DNA from: Serilophus lunatus
Lineage: Eukaryota > Chordata > Aves > Passeriformes > Eurylaimidae
Length of the DNA: 64,000 nucleotides
Assembly: GCA_013399895.1 (NCBI GenBank)
Contig: VXBA01001255.1
Coordinates: forward strand, 3,888,692 to 3,952,691
Direction of reading: 5' to 3'
Shown: one piece after another, positions 59,838-64,000 of the stretch
Layout of the letters: each line of letters opens with the position of its first letter
Numbering within the stretch: the stretch's first letter is position 1
Translations under genes and position numbers: made by a program
The notes under the pieces: generated by a model
The model's database searches: none
The model's input: only the letters and a program-made list of their open reading frames with translations
Told to the model about the DNA's origin: nothing

Positions 59838-62181
59838 CTGCAAAGACATAAAAAATAAGGTTATGAAATATCATTGCATACACTGGGTCAGAAAATGGTA
59901 ATCTAAATATTGCTGCAGATATTCTGATACATGGGAATGTAAAGTGACAATGCAGAAATTACTGAGCCATTCCAGCACCGGAACTTGCATTTTCCACATT
60001 GCTCAGGAGCTGGTCCATAAGCCATGGAAGTTAAAGTTTCTAGGAGAATCTTTATAAGCGTGATTAATTCAGTCAAATATCATGCAAAATCATTTTAGAT
60101 CATCATTAGATTAGCCATCTAATCATTGTGGTAATTAAAACATAGCTGTGAAGATCAAAATCAGAAAGAGTTATTAATTTAATAACCATGCCTGTTATGA
60201 AGAAATCTTTAAAATGGAAATCAAAAGTAAATAAACTTAACTGAGAGCTTTGCATGGAAAATCAAAATACAGAATATCTTTCAGGATGAAGCATGTTTTT
60301 CCTCCAACGCACACACTCTGGCAAAAATGTGCCTCTCCCCAAGGCCTTACTTTTCATACCCATGCAAAGGAGCACGTAGTTGTCATCAACATTTCTTTGA
60401 TATGACCTCCTTTAAATCTCTGTGTTCCTCCATAGTTACGTAAGGAGAACAGACAGGAATCACAAGCAAGTGTATTGAAAGAACTGCACAGAGGCCAGTG
60501 GGCAGAAATATGCACAGTATTATGAAAAGTTTCTATAATACAGATAGGGAAAGTGAGGCAAAACATACCTTTAGAAACATTTGATTATGCATATGTTGAT
60601 GGTATGAATAAGATCACAGTCTATGTATAATTACCAGTTATGTGCCCTTTAATCACCAGGAAATTTGAAGCTGGGAGATCAGGACTTAATTATTTTCTTT
60701 GTGTACAGAACTTCAATATTATTCATCATAATAAACTGGGCAACAGATTATGTTTTTAAATAAGACCACAATTATTGCAGAAGGATATAGCTATCAAGAT
60801 AACATCTAAGAAGCAAACCCACTGATTCTGGTCTAACTGCTACAATAATATACAACAGCAGTAGTGTAAAATTCCTGCATAATTTCTGGTAATAAATATT
60901 CAGCTATACATTTTGTATTAATTCTCACAGAGCTGGTGACACTAGGAATGCAAAGTATCCAAACAAAGGAGCGACATTTTTTATTGTACACAGAACAGCA
61001 AGTTTCCATAAAGCTTTTAAAGACTGCTTTTGCCACTTTCCATCAAAACCTTGAATGTCTTTTGTATTCTTATTTTACTAATTCTTATAATGTGACAGCA
61101 GCAGCTACAAAAAACTTTGCTCCACATGAAACGTGTCATACACAGTGGCTTTGGAGCATCATTCTCCAAAAGAACTGAGAGCTGATCTGAAACTTTCAAT
61201 ATGAATGAAAAAGGCACATGCTGTGAGGTGCCTTCCCACATTTATCTACTAGTAATTCATATGTTACTCTAAATAAACAAATTTCCATCACCTGCTGTGA
61301 TTACCTAGATGTTAAGTTAATGGTAAAAGGTAGTCACGGGAATCTAAGACTGGGAAGGTAGCCCAGAAAGTAGCCTGCTAAATCCATGTATTTTTCCTTC
61401 CTCACTACCTGACATCATCTTGTTGCTTTTTGGGAAATGGAACTACACTCTGTGGCCAAGTTACTGTTTATCATGCAGAGGTGAGCTGTCATATCTCAGA
61501 CTCTGAAGCTGCCAAGAAATAAATGTTTCATTCTTCAAGGTTTATGAGGTCTATTAAAACTCGATCTGTTGCAGAAGTGTACACTGTGGTCAGTTCAAAA
61601 TACACTGTGCAGTCAACAGTGAGCCAGTGGAAATACAGAGTGAAGACTCCAGATAGGGAAGAGGAATAGGAGGACCTTTTCTGGCCAAATTTAAAGTAAA
61701 ACTTCTACTGCAAAAGGCCCAATGCTCTGTTACTTTGAGATCTGAAGTCTGCTGTAATACCTGGCGCCACACAGGTAACTCTGTGCTATGGAAAGTTTCT
61801 GCAAACTGTGTCATTCTGGAACACAAATTCCAGCAGTTCCCACCGATTTTTAACTGAACTACACGTGGGACACCTGCTCTGATTTGAAGCATCTCCCACA
61901 TTAGAAAAAATCCTTTTCTCATGTTACAACAGCTTGTTTACTGAAAGTTATGGACATTCCGAGCTTTCGAGAGACAGAACACTTGAAATAAAGGACAAAG
62001 AGCTAAAATGTTTCTGTCTCTCTCTCTATGCAAGAAAGATCAGAGCTGAGAAAAGATGCCTTCAGTGCTCATCAGGTTGCTGCTCATAGGGCAGAAGTGA
62101 CAGGACCTGAAGAACCTGACAGTTTCTGGAAACATCATCACTCTGTTAAGGGTCTGCTTCAGTAGCAGAAAATTAATTTAC

Positions 62182-62360
62182 CAATCTTGTTTTTGTCTTT
62201 CGATCCCGTTGACACTCGGAGCTCAGCCGCGCCTTCCCGGCTCCCCGCGAGAGGGCGCTGTGGGCGAGCGCTGCCTCCCCGAGATCCACAAACAGCGGGA
62301 CCTTCCCCGAAAAGGGACCACGAGTGGGGAGCCTGGCAGAGCGCGTCCCTGCCACTGCAG
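62182..62360 (-). promoter_or_regulatory. ABLIM1: Intronic mini CpG island, candidate alternative first exon of ABLIM1
   Basis: Within AT-rich intron, about 165 bp are GC-rich with many CG dinucleotides by eye. On the minus strand the segment runs into a usable donor (AGATTG|GTAAAT at 62181-62180). The open frame across it (no stop from 62355 to the donor) is in phase 0, matching the phase 0 acceptor of the next exon at 59837, but it has no ATG, so translation would have to start at MIHRSTS in the 58428-58557 exon or at an out-of-frame upstream ATG. Short abLIM1 forms lacking LIM domains are known in mammals and need an internal promoter; this would be a suitable place. No TATA box seen. Inference only. 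Confidence 0.35.
62245..62258 (+). promoter_or_regulatory. CTCF-like motif
   Basis: CCGCGAGAGGGCGC matches the CTCF core consensus (CCASYAGRKGGCRS) at 12 of 14 positions and resembles the CCGCGNGGNGGCAG form. It sits in the middle of the CpG-dense segment. Binding is inferred from motif only. Confidence 0.4.
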
Positions 62361-63839
62361 TGAAGGCGACAGTCTCATGCTGTGGTTTTTCTCACTTTCA
62401 TGCTGTGTTTTGCTCACCTTCTGTGGCTAAAGTATGTCACTGTCTTGTAACCAATTCCCTATAATGAAGGTTTGTCTTCATCCCTGGATCAATTTTGGTG
62501 CCTCTCGCAAATCTCCCTTGTGCACCCTGAAGTCGTTCTTCACTGAGACTAGTGTTTTGTTGTGTGTTGTGTTTTTTTTTTCTTTTTTCTTCTAAACCAT
62601 GGTGAGAGGCATTTCTAGTGTACCAGCATAAACTCAGGGTCTCCGTTTGTTTAACACCACCTCATACACGCCCTTTGCAAAGAGAATGCAGGTTAAATCC
62701 CTCAAATTCAGCGAATCCCTGCCATGACTAAACATGTCACCTCCTTTGCTTTTTGAAGACGATGGTGACTGATGTGCCAAAATTGCTGTCACTCGATTAC
62801 CACAACACAAACACAAGGTAAGGGATCACTCTACCCCAATGGGCTTGTGCTCTCATTAGGGCAAGGGAAGGAAGGAGAAACAGATACAAAGAGGTGAGGT
62901 AACTTGCCCAAGGTGACAGAAGTCAGCAGTAGCATTGTGTGAAAAACTCAGATCTTCTGAAAAGAAGGTGAGAGCCCCTTCTGTTTTCCAGGACAAATTT
63001 CTGTACCCACTAAAAATTAACTGAATTTAATGCTGGGGAAAATATGGTATAAGAAAACTTCAAAGGCTTTTGCTTATTTCCTGAACAAGCAAAGAACAGG
63101 TAACTTACACCATACTGCTTTATCAGCTTCCAACATGCTGTTGTCAGTAAAAAACTTTCCTTTAAGTATTAACAAACAGTTCACCTTCTTTGGTGAGATT
63201 AGCTCTTCCTCTGTGACTAACAAGAGACTTGTGTTTGTAGCAGGTTTTGTGGAATGGGTCAGACCTGTTAGTACTGATCAGAGGTCACTCTCACAGTGGT
63301 TTTGAACCAGGTGCTAGCTGGATACACTACCGATATAAATTGGACGGGGGAAATTCAGTAATGTTCTGACCTGTTATTTTATTCCTGAACTTTCAACTCA
63401 TGATTCAAGAAACTAACCCTATAAAACATTAAAGAACAAAAGAGAAAAACGGAGGCAGTGCTGACCTGTTAGTGGCCAGAACATTTTGCTAAGAAAGCAA
63501 TTATCAGTCACACTGGTCTCGGCATCTGCAGACCACTGGTGCCTGAATGATTTACTGTAACTCTTTTTCCCTCAGTTCAAATTCATACTCAATTCAGTTA
63601 CAGTCAGTAAAGTCACTGAGATTGCAAGGAGGTAAATCCATTTCCATGTCCATTTAGATTTGCATTTAGGAAGTCTGATTTACAGACAGATGGTATTACA
63701 TGACCAAACCTGCTGCACAATCTGTGCTGGAATCATGTAAATAGTAATTGCAGCTACGAAAATCCACCTGAGAAAACTGAGGACCCTACAGTCTGAAAGA
63801 GACCTTTAAATGCAAATCTAAGAAAGTAAATGAGACAGC

Positions 63840-63862
63840 TTTTTTTTTTTTTTTTTTTTTTT
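63840..63862. repeat. T23 homopolymer
   Basis: Uninterrupted run of 23 T, followed 30 bp later by a second T12 run; flanking copies of CACTACATGT at about 63884 and 63930 suggest small local duplication. Confidence 0.9.
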
Positions 63863-64000
63863 ATTTGATTAAACCAATATTCCCACTACATGTTTTTTTT
63901 TTTTATCATTGAATGATACAAGAATCCTCACTACATGTCAGCAGTTCAAAATGTGGGGCAGGTATTTCTGTAACACAACTTTCCCAGATGGAAGAGCACA

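Larger units (their letters stand above)
59838..64000 (-). other. ABLIM1: ABLIM1 intron continuing past the right edge
   Basis: No further ABLIM1 exon was recognised up to 64000. The stretch is AT-rich except for a compact CpG-dense segment at about 62195-62350 (annotated separately) and ends in T runs at 63840-63862 and 63893-63904. Confidence 0.85.

Noticed and set aside
62173..62355. 60-residue minus-strand frame in the intronic CpG segment as a protein start
   Set aside because: It begins with GTG, and an in-frame TGA lies upstream with no ATG between, so it cannot start a eukaryotic protein by itself; only the donor and phase are kept as evidence.
60000..63999. Search for the next upstream ABLIM1 exon (YDDKQERQSLGE region)
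   Set aside because: No minus-strand sequence with this reading and flanking splice sites was found, so it is assumed to lie outside the window.

Overview
This is vertebrate nuclear DNA, almost certainly from a bird. It has small exons separated by kilobase introns, canonical GT-AG splice sites, CpG-island promoters, AATAAA signals, a long CA microsatellite and a short CR1 LINE tail (about 31007-31070), which is typical of avian genomes. There is no prokaryotic-style gene packing, and nearly all long open frames are chance frames in introns, intergenic DNA or GC-rich promoter sequence.

Two genes are recognisable, both read right to left (minus strand). (1) From 1 to about 13.6 kb lies the 5' end of AFAP1L2 (XB130): a CpG-island promoter, the first coding exon (MEKYK, 13360-13375) with a clean GTGAGG donor, and about 13.4 kb of first intron. 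(2) From about 28.29 kb to the right edge lies the 3' half of ABLIM1 (actin-binding LIM protein 1). Twelve or thirteen coding exons run from 59837 down to a TAA stop at 34290-34292. They encode the disordered serine/proline-rich linker and the C-terminal villin headpiece; the LIM-domain exons are beyond the right edge. A long candidate 3' UTR runs from the stop to a strong poly(A) site near 28.3 kb. The order AFAP1L2-ABLIM1 on one strand matches the human arrangement. Between the two genes is about 14.5 kb of intergenic DNA with one probable solo LTR (about 19.74-20.20 kb) and no supported gene.

Both proteins are actin-cytoskeleton adaptors, but nothing in the sequence shows co-regulation; their adjacency is best read as ancestral synteny.

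The points most worth checking are in ABLIM1. One exon (38693-38767 or 38693-38826) has two possible acceptors with different phases. The intron after it has a GC donor. Three consecutive cassette exons are phase-symmetric. Two exons have tandem in-frame acceptors. A small intronic CpG island at about 62.2 kb carries a CTCF-like motif and an in-phase splice donor, and could be an alternative promoter for a LIM-less isoform. I found no sign of a wholly new system; the novelty here is at the level of splicing and regulation.
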